Assembly: GCA_046727955.1 (NCBI GenBank)
Contig: JBKPDO010000109.1
Span: 1-32,145 of the forward strand
DNA from: DASVXQ01 sp046727955
Lineage (GTDB): Bacteria > Actinomycetota > CALGFH01
Reading direction: 5' to 3'
Length of the DNA stretch: 32,145 nucleotides
Below the pieces are notes generated by a model. It saw only the letters and a program-made list of their open reading frames with translations, was not told the DNA's origin and made no database searches. Positions 7,552 through 15,131 of the stretch are shown here, one piece after another (the first letter of the stretch is position 1; every line of letters starts with the position of its first letter). A program made the translations under genes and the position numbers.

Positions 7552-8487
7552 ATGCCTGAGGAGCGGACGCCGGGCCCGCCTCGGCGGGGAGCGGCACGGT
7601 GGTCGCCGCGTGGTCGCGCCGTCCGGCTCGCGCTCGCGGCGGTCGGGCTGCTCGCACTGGTCGCGGTCGGCAGCCTGCGGCAGCCGCCCGGCGCCACCAG
7701 CGGCAGCCCCCGCTTCCCAAGTGCCCTGGTCGAGACCCTGGCGCTGCTCGCCTTCCTCGGCGTTCTCGCCGGCGCGGGACTCGCCGCCTGGACGCTGCTG
7801 CCCGGCAGGGGCCTGGTCGTCCCGCGGCGGCGGCGGCACGGTTCCTTCTACTGGCCGCTGATCCTGTTGCTGTCCGTGCTGGTGCTCGCGTGGCTGCGGA
7901 AGGCCGGCTGGCTCGATGGGCTGCTGCGCCTCGTGGACCGGGGCCAGCAGAGCACGCCGGTCACCGCGCCGGCCCTGTCGACCGTGCCGCCTCAGCCCTT
8001 GCCGCGAGGCGGCCCGCGCTGGCTGCCCTTCGTCCTGGTCGGCACGCTGCTCCTCGGCCTGGCCGTGGCGGTCCTGATCCGGTCGGAGCTGGCACGGCGG
8101 CGCCGCGCGGCGCTGGCGCGTCCCGGCGAGCTCGCCGAGCTGTTCGACCACGCTCTGGACGACCTGGAGCATGAGACCGACCCGCGGCGCGCGGTGATCG
8201 CCGCCTGGATCCGGATGGAGCGCGGCCTGGCCGCCGCCGGCCTGCCGCGGCACGCGGCCGAGGCGCCGTTCGAGTACGCCGCGCGCGTGCTCGAGCGCGC
8301 CAGCGTGCAGCCTGCCTCGGTCAGCCGTCTCGCCGACCTGTTCGAGCAGGCGAAGTTCAGCCAGCACACCATCGACGAGCGGATGCGCCAGGCGGCCGTC
8401 GAGGCGGTGACCGCGATCCGCGAGGAGCTGGCGGCGCAACAGGAGCTGCTCGACGCGGCCACGGGATCGCCAGAGGTGGTCAGGTGA
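7552..8487 (+). CDS. DUF4129-containing membrane protein
   Basis: This protein has 311 residues if it starts at the ATG at 7552; a GTG at 7501 would add 17 residues with no better ribosome site. About four membrane spans are visible near residues 24-42, 58-83, 100-116 and 156-177. They are followed by a soluble domain with RAVIAAWIRMERGLAAAGL and APFEYAARVLE, the signature of DUF4129, a domain usually found at the C-terminus of transglutaminase-like membrane proteins. Here it stands without the transglutaminase part. It opens a cassette with MoxR and DUF58 proteins and overlaps the next gene by four bases (GTGA). The cassette type is linked in the literature to envelope or metal-centre assembly; the substrate here is unknown. 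Confidence 0.82.
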   Translation: MPEERTPGPPRRGAARWSPRGRAVRLALAAVGLLALVAVGSLRQPPGATSGSPRFPSALVETLALLAFLGVLAGAGLAAWTLLPGRGLVVPRRRRHGSFYWPLILLLSVLVLAWLRKAGWLDGLLRLVDRGQQSTPVTAPALSTVPPQPLPRGGPRWLPFVLVGTLLLGLAVAVLIRSELARRRRAALARPGELAELFDHALDDLEHETDPRRAVIAAWIRMERGLAAAGLPRHAAEAPFEYAARVLERASVQPASVSRLADLFEQAKFSQHTIDERMRQAAVEAVTAIREELAAQQELLDAATGSPEVVR

Positions 8488-9011
8488 CCGCCACGGTCGC
8501 GCGCGTGGCCGCGGTGGTCGTGCTGGCCACCCTGGCGCTCATCGCCGTCGTGCAGCTCGCCCCTGAGCGTCGCGAGGTGGCCTTCTCGGTCTATCTGCTG
8601 CTGCTCGGCGCGGCCGCGCTGCGCCTGCTGGTGCGCCTGGTCCGGCTCACCCACCCGCCACCGGGGCCCTCGCGGTTCGACGCGGCCATCCGCGCCCGCC
8701 CGGAGCCGCCAGCGCCCCCGGCCGAGCTGGAGGCGCTGCGCCGCATGCTCGCCCTGGCCAGCGCCAGCGGGGTCTACGCCCACACCCGGCTGCGCCCGGA
8801 GCTGCAGGCGATCGCCGCCGAGCTGCTGGCCTGGCGCCAGGGGGTCGACCTGTCGAAGGAGCCCGCCGCCGCGAGGGCAGCGCTCGGCGAGGCGACCTGG
8901 GAGCTGTTGCGGCCCGACCGCGAGGAGCCGGTCGACCACGACGCGCCCGGCCTGCCGCCCGCGCTCCTCGCCAGGATCGTCGCCGACCTTGAGGGGGTGC
9001 CACAGCGGTGA
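8484..9011 (+). CDS. Small two-span membrane protein of the MoxR cassette
   Basis: This 175-residue protein is of no family I can name. It starts at a GTG overlapping the previous stop (GTGA) and ends in a GTGA overlap with moxR. Two hydrophobic spans (about residues 5-25 and 35-52) form an N-terminal hairpin. They are followed by a proline-rich linker (PPPGPSRF ... EPPAPPAEL) and a helical cytoplasmic segment of about 110 residues. The position between a DUF4129 protein and MoxR suggests a scaffold or adaptor for the ATPase at the membrane, which is inference from order only. Confidence 0.78.
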   Translation: MTATVARVAAVVVLATLALIAVVQLAPERREVAFSVYLLLLGAAALRLLVRLVRLTHPPPGPSRFDAAIRARPEPPAPPAELEALRRMLALASASGVYAHTRLRPELQAIAAELLAWRQGVDLSKEPAAARAALGEATWELLRPDREEPVDHDAPGLPPALLARIVADLEGVPQR

Positions 9012-10039
9012 CAGCACCGACCAAGGGAGCGCCCGCCGACCTCCCCCCGTTCGGCCTCCAGGAGGCGCGCTCGCTCGCCACCGGCCTGCTCGACCAGGTC
9101 GAGCGCGCCGTGGTCGGCAAGCGCGAGGCGCTGGAGCTGGTCCTGCTCGGCCTGCTGGCCGACGGGCACGTGCTGCTCGACGATTACCCGGGGCTGGCCA
9201 AGACGCTGATCGCACGCTCCTTCGCGCAGGTCACCAGGCTCCATTTCGCGCGCGTGCAGTTCACCCCCGACCTGATGCCCTCGGACGTGACCGGCTCGTC
9301 CATCTACAACCAGCGCCTGGCCGACTTCGAGTTCCGCCCCGGCCCGGTGTTCACCAACCTGCTGCTCGGCGACGAGATCAACCGGTCGCCGCCAAAGACC
9401 CAGGCCGCACTGCTGGAGGCGATGCAGGAACGGCAGGTCACCATCGACGGGGTCACCCGCCGGCTGGAGCGGCCCTTCCTGGTCATCGCCACCCAGAACC
9501 CGATCGAGTACGAAGGCACCTACCCGCTGCCAGAGGCGCAGCTCGACCGCTTCCTGCTGCGCCTGCAGGTTGGCTACCCCTCACGGGGCGCCGAGTGGGA
9601 GATGGTCGCGAGGCGGCTGCAGCGCGGCGCCGACGAGATCCAGCTCGAGCCAGTCGCCACACCCGCGGAGGTGCTCGCCGCGCAGCGGGCGATCGAGCAG
9701 GTCCACGTGGCCGAGAGCCTGGGCCGCTACATGGTCGAGCTGGTAAGCGCGACGCGTGCCAGCCCACGGGTCCAGGTCGGCGCCAGCCCGCGCGGCACGC
9801 TCGCCCTGCTCAAGACCTCGCGAGCCAGGGCGGCGGTGGCCGGACGCGACTTCGTCACGCCAGAGGACGTCAAGGCGGTGGCGGTCCCGGCGCTGGCGCA
9901 CCGCCTGATCCTGCGCCCGGAGCTATGGGTCAGGCGGGTGCGGAACGAGGAGGTCATGCGCGAGCTGCTCGAGCAGGTGCCCACCCCGCGCGCGGAGGAG
10001 CCGCAGGCTCCCGCCTCACCGGCCGGCAGGCGGCGATGA
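9008..10039 (+). CDS. moxR: MoxR-family AAA+ ATPase
   Basis: This 343-residue protein is a MoxR AAA+ chaperone-like ATPase. The P-loop region reads LLDDYPGLAKTLIARSFA, with Lys65-Thr66; the second canonical glycine of GxxGxGKT is replaced, a variant seen in one actinobacterial MoxR branch. Walker B is LLLGDEINRSPPKTQAALLE (Asp122, Glu123), sensor 1 is ATQNPIEYEGTYPLPEAQLD and sensor 2 lies near HRLILRPE. Upstream FTPDLMPSDVTGS is a MoxR-specific insert. MoxR proteins pair with von Willebrand-type proteins, here the DUF58 gene immediately downstream, which overlaps by four bases (ATGA). The GTG at 9008 overlaps the previous stop. The family is very clear; the client is unknown. Confidence 0.94.
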   Translation: MTAPTKGAPADLPPFGLQEARSLATGLLDQVERAVVGKREALELVLLGLLADGHVLLDDYPGLAKTLIARSFAQVTRLHFARVQFTPDLMPSDVTGSSIYNQRLADFEFRPGPVFTNLLLGDEINRSPPKTQAALLEAMQERQVTIDGVTRRLERPFLVIATQNPIEYEGTYPLPEAQLDRFLLRLQVGYPSRGAEWEMVARRLQRGADEIQLEPVATPAEVLAAQRAIEQVHVAESLGRYMVELVSATRASPRVQVGASPRGTLALLKTSRARAAVAGRDFVTPEDVKAVAVPALAHRLILRPELWVRRVRNEEVMRELLEQVPTPRAEEPQAPASPAGRRR

Positions 10040-11580
10040 GCGCGGCGCCGGAGGTCCAGGCGCGTGGGCCCTCGGCCACGGTGCCCACGGAGCCTTCGGT
10101 GCCCACGGCGCCGACGGTGCAGTGCCGGCCCTCACCCAAGCTCGCCGGCTACGCGGGCCTTGCGGCGACCGCGCTGCTGGCGGGACTCGCCCTGCGCCGG
10201 CCGGAGCTGGTCGCGCTCGGCGCCCCGCTGGCGCTGCTGCTGGTCGTGGGCCTGGCCCTGGCGCGCCGGCCCGAGGTGCAGGTCGAGGTCGCCCTCGACC
10301 GGGAGCGCGCGATCGAAGGCGACGAGGCGACCATGACCATCACGCTGCACTCGGCCGCGCCGGTGGCAAGGCTCGAGCTGCTCCCGGTCGTGCCGGAGCG
10401 GCTCGCCACCCCGGAGCAGCCCAGAGCCCGCTCCATCAGGCTGGCGCCCGAGAGGACGCCGCGGCCGGCATCGCCGGCCGCTCCGGCCCCTTGGCCGCGC
10501 ACCGTGCGGGTCGACCTGCGCTGCCAGCGCTGGGGCGCGTACGTGCTCGGCATTGTCCACCTGCGCGCCCACGACCCGCTGCGCCTGCTGGCCTGGGAGT
10601 GGCGCGTGGACGGGCGCGCCCAGCTCATCGTCCACCCTGAGCCGCGCTCGCTGCGCGCGCTGGTGCGCCCGTTCGAGACGCAGGTGTTCGCCGGCAACCA
10701 GGTGTCGCGCCAGCGCGGCGACGGCATCGAGTTCGCCGACGTGCGGCCGTTCCAGCCGGGGGACCGCGCCCGCTCGATCAACTGGCGCGCCAGCGCCCGC
10801 CGTGGCGCTCCCTGGGTCAACGAGCGTCATCCCGAGCGCAATACCGACGTGGTGCTGTTCCTGGACAGCTTCGTGGACCTGGGTGGCGACGGGCCGAGCA
10901 CGCTGGACCGTGCCGTCGGGGCGGCCGCCTCGCTGGCGAGCGCCTACCTGGCCAGGCGCGACCGGGTCGGGCTGGTCGGCTTCGGCGGCATCGTGCGCTG
11001 GCTGCAGCCGGGCAGCGGCCACACGGCGCTCTACCGGCTGCTGGACACGCTCATGGAGACGCAGATCTTCGCCACGGTAGGCTGGCGCGGCGTCCGCCAG
11101 CTCCCACCCCGCACGCTGCCGCCAAAGGCGCTGATCGTCGCGCTCACCCCGCTGATCGACGAGCGCGCCATCACCGCGCTGTTCGACCTGCTCGCCCGCG
11201 GCTATGACCTGGCCATCGTCGACGTGTCCCCGCTGCTCGACCCCGGCCCCGCACCCTCCGACCGGGCGGGGCCCTCGCCTCACGCCTCACCCTCCGCTTC
11301 CGCCGGGCCTTCCGCCCTGGCCGCACCCTCCGTTCACCCATCACCCTCCGCTCCCACGTTCGACAATCGAAGGTGGTGGCGCCGCCGGGGGCGGGCGCGC
11401 CGGCGTGACCAGGCGGCCTCGCTGGCCGAGCGGCTATGGGCACTCAAGCGGGAGGCGCTGCGTCACCGCTACACGCAGCTCGGCGCGGCGGTGGTGGAGT
11501 GGCGAGTGCCGACCGAGCTGGAGCAGGTGCTGTTCGAGGTGGAGGCATGCCGGCGCCGCGCCGCGCGCGTACCCGGCTAG
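10036..11580 (+). CDS. DUF58 / von Willebrand-like domain membrane protein
   Basis: The ATG at 10036 overlaps the moxR stop and gives 514 residues. Two membrane spans (about 35-53 and 56-76) precede a beta-rich domain, then the DUF58 signature EFADVRPFQPGDRARSINW (232-250). A von Willebrand-like fold follows with VVLFLDSFVD (272-281); the metal-site motif DxSxS is degenerate here (DSF). Residues about 403-440 are a Ser/Pro/Ala-rich insertion (SPHASPSASAGPS and similar), encoded by an unusually C-rich low-complexity stretch near 11245-11360, and are probably a disordered linker. The pair MoxR-DUF58 is a standard functional unit. The gene ends 34 bases inside the next one. Confidence 0.91.
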   Translation: MSAAPEVQARGPSATVPTEPSVPTAPTVQCRPSPKLAGYAGLAATALLAGLALRRPELVALGAPLALLLVVGLALARRPEVQVEVALDRERAIEGDEATMTITLHSAAPVARLELLPVVPERLATPEQPRARSIRLAPERTPRPASPAAPAPWPRTVRVDLRCQRWGAYVLGIVHLRAHDPLRLLAWEWRVDGRAQLIVHPEPRSLRALVRPFETQVFAGNQVSRQRGDGIEFADVRPFQPGDRARSINWRASARRGAPWVNERHPERNTDVVLFLDSFVDLGGDGPSTLDRAVGAAASLASAYLARRDRVGLVGFGGIVRWLQPGSGHTALYRLLDTLMETQIFATVGWRGVRQLPPRTLPPKALIVALTPLIDERAITALFDLLARGYDLAIVDVSPLLDPGPAPSDRAGPSPHASPSASAGPSALAAPSVHPSPSAPTFDNRRWWRRRGRARRRDQAASLAERLWALKREALRHRYTQLGAAVVEWRVPTELEQVLFEVEACRRRAARVPG

Positions 11581-12086
11581 TGGTGGCCGCCGCCACGGTG
11601 GCGGTCGCGGCCTGCCTCGCGCTGGCGCCGCTGGTCTCCACGCGGGTGCCACGCGAGCTGCTGGCGCTGCTTGGCGCGCTCGGCGTGCTGCTGGCCCTTG
11701 GCGCGGCCTGGCGCTGGCAGGCGCTGGTCCCGGGCGCGGTGGCGGTGCTGGCCGCCGAGTACGCGGTCTCGCTGTACCAGCGGGGCGGGCCGGTCGATGC
11801 GCGCGCACCGCTGTTCGCCGCCGGGTACCTGCTGCTCGCCGAGCTGGCGCACTGGTCGACCGAGGCGCACAGCCTGGTGCGCGACGAGCCCGCCGTCCTC
11901 GTCCACCGCCTCGCCGTCCTCGCCCTGCTGCTACTCGCCACCATCACCCTCGGCGCGCTCATCCTGCTCGCCGCCGGGCTGCCCATCGCCGGTCCCGTCG
12001 CTCGTCTCGCCCTCGGCATCACCGCCGCCACCATCACCCTGGCCCTGATCGCGGGCCTGACTCGCCGTGGCCCTGCAGGTGAATGA
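11547..12086 (+). CDS. Multi-span membrane protein closing the MoxR cassette
   Basis: A 179-residue protein results from the ATG at 11547, preceded by GGAGG and overlapping the DUF58 gene by 34 bases; GTG 11580 is an alternative. It is almost entirely hydrophobic, with about five predicted spans (residues roughly 12-30, 33-50, 52-68, 85-100 and a long C-terminal hydrophobic block with LALLLLATITLGALILLAAG). No catalytic motif is visible and I do not recognise the family. Location as the last gene of the cassette suggests a membrane partner of the MoxR/DUF58 pair. The next genes are convergent on the minus strand. Confidence 0.75.
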   Translation: MPAPRRARTRLVVAAATVAVAACLALAPLVSTRVPRELLALLGALGVLLALGAAWRWQALVPGAVAVLAAEYAVSLYQRGGPVDARAPLFAAGYLLLAELAHWSTEAHSLVRDEPAVLVHRLAVLALLLLATITLGALILLAAGLPIAGPVARLALGITAATITLALIAGLTRRGPAGE

Positions 12087-12112
12087 GCGCCTCGTGGCGA
12101 GCCAGCCAGTGG

Positions 12113-12655
12113 CTACGTGTCACCAGTGCCGGCTTCGAACACGTCCTCCACCATGAGCCTGGCCCTCTCAGGCGGGCCCTCGTCGGGAAAGACCTCTTCG
12201 ACAAGACTGAAGACATCCTGAGGCGACGTCAGATCCAGCCGCTGGATTAGGAATCTCATGTCATCGGCGTCCTGTGGCCGGGCGGCCAGCACCTTCATCG
12301 CCAGCAGGTGCTCCGGAGACGCCGCCGACACTCGCAGGCCAGGATGATCGAACACGCGAGGTGCAGCTTCATCGCCGCCTGGAGCGACGTACGAGCTTGC
12401 CTGCTCGTTGAGCCACCAGTATGGAAGTCCCAGTTGGTCGGCGACCGATCGAGCCTCCTCGACCACGACGCCGTGAGGTTCGAAGATCGCGTCGATGTCG
12501 CGTGTTGACCGCCGTGCGTCGTAGGCCAACGCCATCGCTGCTCCGCCGAAGACGTAGATGTCGGCTACGACGCCACGACGGGCGAGCCGCTCTCCCAGGC
12601 AGCGGAAGGCCTCCTCGATCGCCGCACGGTCCAGGAGCGGGCCGGCGTTGCTCAC
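12113..12655 (-). CDS. DUF6036-like nucleotidyltransferase (AbiEii/toxin-type)
   Basis: This 180-residue protein starts at GTG 12655, overlapping the stop of the upstream partner in GTGA; the longer open frame to 12793 is a shadow of that partner. The core VFGGAAMALAYDARRSTRDIDAIF is the GG-x-DxD nucleotidyltransferase signature, with the metal pair in DID. LGLPYWWLNEQA and ASPEHLLAMKVLAARPQDADD follow, as in DUF6036 proteins and AbiEii-type enzymes. The family contains toxins of AbiE/MenAT-type toxin-antitoxin systems that transfer nucleotides to RNA, but housekeeping members cannot be excluded. Arrangement as the second gene of a tight pair supports a two-component module. The module stands next to a truncated GNAT gene. 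Confidence 0.82.
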   Translation of the reverse strand: MSNAGPLLDRAAIEEAFRCLGERLARRGVVADIYVFGGAAMALAYDARRSTRDIDAIFEPHGVVVEEARSVADQLGLPYWWLNEQASSYVAPGGDEAAPRVFDHPGLRVSAASPEHLLAMKVLAARPQDADDMRFLIQRLDLTSPQDVFSLVEEVFPDEGPPERARLMVEDVFEAGTGDT

Positions 12656-13047
12656 GCGACTTCCAACGCCTGCGCGGCGACGAAGACGCCTCGCCGGCGG
12701 AACGCGGCCGGGGCATGCACGACCGCATCGACCCGAGCAGCAGGCGTGTTGAACGGGAACCAGAAGCGCCGAAGCCGCCTCGCCTCGCTCCATGACGGCG
12801 CACCGCGCCCATCCCGAGCCGCCAGATGCTCCGCGAGCGCACCCAAGAACACGTCCCAGCGCTGATCTCCGGTTGGTCGAGGCTCCTGAGCAAGCAGGCT
12901 AGTCCGCGTCTCGACGGGTTCGTGGCGGTACTCCTCCAGGAACTCGGCGATTAGCCGCCACCGTGTCCTGTCATCCGCGCCAGCCAGCCAGCCCGCGAGC
13001 TCGTCGAGCGTCGCGGCTCGGTACGCGGAAACCTCCTCAGCGGTCAT
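12652..13047 (-). CDS. Partner protein of the nucleotidyltransferase (possible antitoxin)
   Basis: This protein has 131 residues from the ATG at 13047; a TTG at 13056 would add three residues. It is charged and largely helical, with MTAEEVSAYRAATLDELAGW at the N-terminus and a C-terminal RRLRRFWFPFNTPAARVDAVV segment. I see no helix-turn-helix and do not recognise the family. It ends in a four-base overlap with the nucleotidyltransferase gene, so the two are translationally coupled. By analogy with AbiE-type pairs the first gene would be the antitoxin, but lack of a DNA-binding motif leaves this open. It could also be a substrate-recognition protein. Confidence 0.7.
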   Translation of the reverse strand: MTAEEVSAYRAATLDELAGWLAGADDRTRWRLIAEFLEEYRHEPVETRTSLLAQEPRPTGDQRWDVFLGALAEHLAARDGRGAPSWSEARRLRRFWFPFNTPAARVDAVVHAPAAFRRRGVFVAAQALEVA

Positions 13048-13062
13048 GGTCGTCAAGATAAC

Positions 13063-13212
13063 TCACTCGAGCAGGGCGATGAAGCCGGGAAGCCGGCGCG
13101 GGTCGACCAGCTCACCCAGCCGAGCGACCAGGGCGGTCCCACCCCACGTTTGCTCATGGACCTCCTCGGCCCACACTGCGTCGTCCTCTGTCAGCTCTCT
13201 GACCTCGATCAT
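13063..13212 (-). pseudogene. 5' remnant of a GNAT-family N-acetyltransferase gene
   Basis: An ATG at 13212 opens a 49-codon frame beginning MIEVRELTEDDAVWAEEV and ending LPGFIALLE at a TGA (13063-13065). This is the typical first beta-alpha segment of a GNAT acetyltransferase (including WGGTALV and the LPGFIAL strand), where about 100 more residues with the acetyl-CoA site should follow. The reading frame stops 15 bases before the nucleotidyltransferase partner gene, and no remaining GNAT sequence is visible on the far side at 12087-12112. The gene was most likely cut when the two-gene module was inserted or by a deletion at this junction. Confidence 0.72.
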
Positions 13213-13262
13213 CGCGCTACCTACTACCCCGTAGCCCGCGTTCCGGCGCGGATCCCCGGTGG

Positions 13263-13511
13263 TCAGCGTGAGCGGGTGGCGCGCTGGCGCACCTGGTTGT
13301 GGGCGGCGTCGAAGCGGCGGCGGGCGTGGGCGAGCAGGCGTCTGGCCCAGGCGAACTCGGTCGAGAGCAGGGCCAGGCCGGCCAGGATCACGGCGATGCC
13401 GGGACCCGGGACGACCAGCATGACCACGCCGGCGGCGACCAGCGTCAGCCCGACCACCAGCACAACCATGCGCCACGTCTGCCTGGCGACCCGGTTCAGG
13501 ATCGGCGACAT
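13263..13511 (-). CDS. PGPGW-type small membrane protein
   Basis: The 82-residue protein starts at ATG 13511 with GGAGGT about 7 bases upstream. Two hydrophobic spans (about 15-36 and 38-52) flank the motif PGPGIAVILAGLALLSTEF, the signature of the PGPGW (putative transmembrane) family. A basic C-terminal tail (RRLLAHARRRFDAAHN) follows. It begins 5 bases after the stop of the site-2 protease gene, so both are probably one transcript. The function of the family is unknown; it might modulate the neighbouring membrane protease. Confidence 0.85.
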   Translation of the reverse strand: MSPILNRVARQTWRMVVLVVGLTLVAAGVVMLVVPGPGIAVILAGLALLSTEFAWARRLLAHARRRFDAAHNQVRQRATRSR

Positions 13512-13516
13512 CTCGG

Positions 13517-14863
13517 TCACACCTCCGGGCCGCGGGGCCAGCGGGTCGGGACCGGCCCGCCGCGATCCGGCGCCACCCCGCCGCGATCCGGCGCCATCTG
13601 GCTGGGACCCGGCGCGGGCTGCCCAGGACCCGGCGCGGGCTGCCCAGGACCGGGAGGCGGCTCCCCGGGGACCGGGGCGGGCTGCTGGCCGGACCCCGGG
13701 GGCCATCCCCAGCCCTCGGGCCGGCCACCGTGCCGGTGGCCTTGCCCAAGGGCGATCGCCCTGGCCAGGTCCGTCGGCGTGACCACGCCGACCAGGCTGT
13801 CCCCGTCGAGGACCAGCGCCAGGGTCTGCCTGGCCGCCGCCAGCTTGGCGGCGACTTCCACGGCCGAGTCGTCGGGGTGGGCCGTGACCACCGCGTTGAG
13901 CGGTCGGGCCAGCTCGCTGACCCGCACCTGCGGGCGCCGCTCCGGCGGCAGCCGGCGCAGCGCGTCCAGGCTCACCAGCCCGGACAAGCGGCCGTCGAAC
14001 TCCCGCACCGGGAAGGTCAGGTGGCGGTGGTGGGGCGCGAAGCGCTCCAGGAACCCTTCGACCGTGAACCAGGCGGGGCCGACGATCGGATCGGGGCTCA
14101 TCACGTCGCGCACCCGCCGACCGCCGAGGCTCGCGCGCAGGCTGGCGGTCTGCGCCTCGCTGCGGGCCGCGCCGAGCACGAACCAGCCGATCAGCGCGGT
14201 CCACAGGCCGCCGGCATTGCCGGCGAAGAGGAAGGCGAACAGGCCGAGGCCGATCAGCACCGCGCCGAGACCCTGGCCAACCCGCGCCGCCGTGATCGCG
14301 GCGCGGGTCCGGTCGCCATGGCGGCGCCACAGGATCGCGTGCAGGACCCGACCGCCGTCCAGCGGCGAGCCGGGGATCAGGTTGAACACGGCCAGGGTGC
14401 CGTTCATCACCGCCAACCATTGCACCGTGCCGATGACCAGCCCGCCCACGCCGAGCGCGCCGAGCAGTAGGGAAAGGCCCCAGAACAGCCCGCCCAGCAC
14501 GAGGCTGGTGAGCGGTCCGACCCCGGCCACCAGGAGCTGCAGCCTCGGGGTCGGCAGCTCGCCGCGGATACGGGCGACCCCACCGAACAGCCAGAAGGTG
14601 ATGTCCTCGACCTCGACCCCGGCGGCTCGCCTGGCCGTGATCGCGTGGCTCAGCTCGTGCGCCACCAGAGAGCCGAGGAACAGGCCGGCCGCGCCGAGCG
14701 CGGCGGTCCAGTAGGCCCCGCCGCTGTAGCCGGGGAAGCCGAACGGCAGCAGCCGCGTGGCCAGCGACCAGGAGACAAGCGCCAGCACGACCAGGATGCT
14801 CCAGTCGAAGCCGACGCGGAAGCCACCGATCTCAAAGGTGGCGGGACGATGTCGCTGCTGCAT
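13517..14863 (-). CDS. Site-2 protease (M50) with CBS domains
   Basis: This 448-residue protein starts at ATG 14863 (GGAGGAG about 10 bases upstream); an in-frame start at 14938 would add 25 atypical residues. Multi-span zinc protease landmarks are AHELSHA (HExxH at 69-73) and NLIPGSPLDGG with the zinc ligand Asp169. Residues about 250-375 hold a pair of CBS domains (RVRDVMSPDPI ... TLALVLDGDSLVGVVTPTDL), as in SpoIVFB/Rip3-like regulated intramembrane proteases. CBS domains usually sense adenine nucleotides. The last 70 or so residues are a Pro/Gly-rich tail made of PAPGPGQ and APDRGG repeats, encoded by 21-base tandem units. The usual clients are anti-sigma factors or similar membrane regulators, but none is encoded nearby. 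Confidence 0.92.
   Translation of the reverse strand: MQQRHRPATFEIGGFRVGFDWSILVVLALVSWSLATRLLPFGFPGYSGGAYWTAALGAAGLFLGSLVAHELSHAITARRAAGVEVEDITFWLFGGVARIRGELPTPRLQLLVAGVGPLTSLVLGGLFWGLSLLLGALGVGGLVIGTVQWLAVMNGTLAVFNLIPGSPLDGGRVLHAILWRRHGDRTRAAITAARVGQGLGAVLIGLGLFAFLFAGNAGGLWTALIGWFVLGAARSEAQTASLRASLGGRRVRDVMSPDPIVGPAWFTVEGFLERFAPHHRHLTFPVREFDGRLSGLVSLDALRRLPPERRPQVRVSELARPLNAVVTAHPDDSAVEVAAKLAAARQTLALVLDGDSLVGVVTPTDLARAIALGQGHRHGGRPEGWGWPPGSGQQPAPVPGEPPPGPGQPAPGPGQPAPGPSQMAPDRGGVAPDRGGPVPTRWPRGPEV
13555..13647 (-). repeat. 21-base in-frame tandem repeats in the protease tail
   Basis: Two nearly identical 21-base units lie at 13555-13575 and 13576-13596 (core CGCGATCCGGCGCCA), and two identical ones at 13606-13626 and 13627-13647 (core CCCGGCGCGGGCTGCCCAG). 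On the minus strand they encode VAPDRGG/GAPDRGG-like and GQPAPGP heptads. The period is a multiple of three, so copy-number change would not break the frame. Confidence 0.88.
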
Positions 14864-15036
14864 CTGCACTCTCTCCTCCGGCTGCGATCTGCGTGGGCGA
14901 CAGCCGAAGGTCTCTCCCGCCCCGCGGGGCCGGCGCACCGGGCAGATGCCGTGATGGCGGTGTCACCGAACCGGGATACTCCCCTTCGTGACGTCCAGGA
15001 TACGCCCCCACCCGCTCAAGCTCCCGTAAAAGATCC

Positions 15037-15066
15037 CTGACGGCGCGGCCCCGCCCCGGATATGCT
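15037..15066 (+). promoter_or_regulatory. Candidate promoter of the PaaK-like ligase gene
   Basis: CTGACG at 15037-15042 and TATGCT at 15061-15066 are separated by 18 bases and resemble a sigma-70-type -35/-10 pair in otherwise very GC-rich DNA. A transcript would start near 15073 and have a leader of about 59 bases ending with GGAGGGGAGG before the ATG at 15132. The rest of the divergent interval 14864-15131 shows no gene. Confidence 0.45.
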
Positions 15067-15131
15067 CGTATCGGTGTGGTGGGCTCGGGTTCGCCGTGGT
15101 CCGCAGCGACGCGGAGGGGAGGCCGGTGCGC

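Noticed and set aside
5992..8439. Long minus-strand open frame of about 815 codons opposite the second aminotransferase and the DUF4129 gene
   Set aside because: No domain is recognisable, the composition is repetitive Arg/Gly/Ala/His, and the plus-strand genes explain the sequence.
12087..12112. Bidirectional terminator between the MoxR cassette and the nucleotidyltransferase module
   Set aside because: Only CTCG-TGG-CGAG (12091-12101) and similar short stems are present, with no T tract on either strand.
13215..13235. TAGTAG sequences shared by 13222-13230, 20476-20483 and 21183-21190 as a common regulatory site
   Set aside because: The shared core is only six to eight bases and can be partial -10 sequence; there are too few examples to call a motif.
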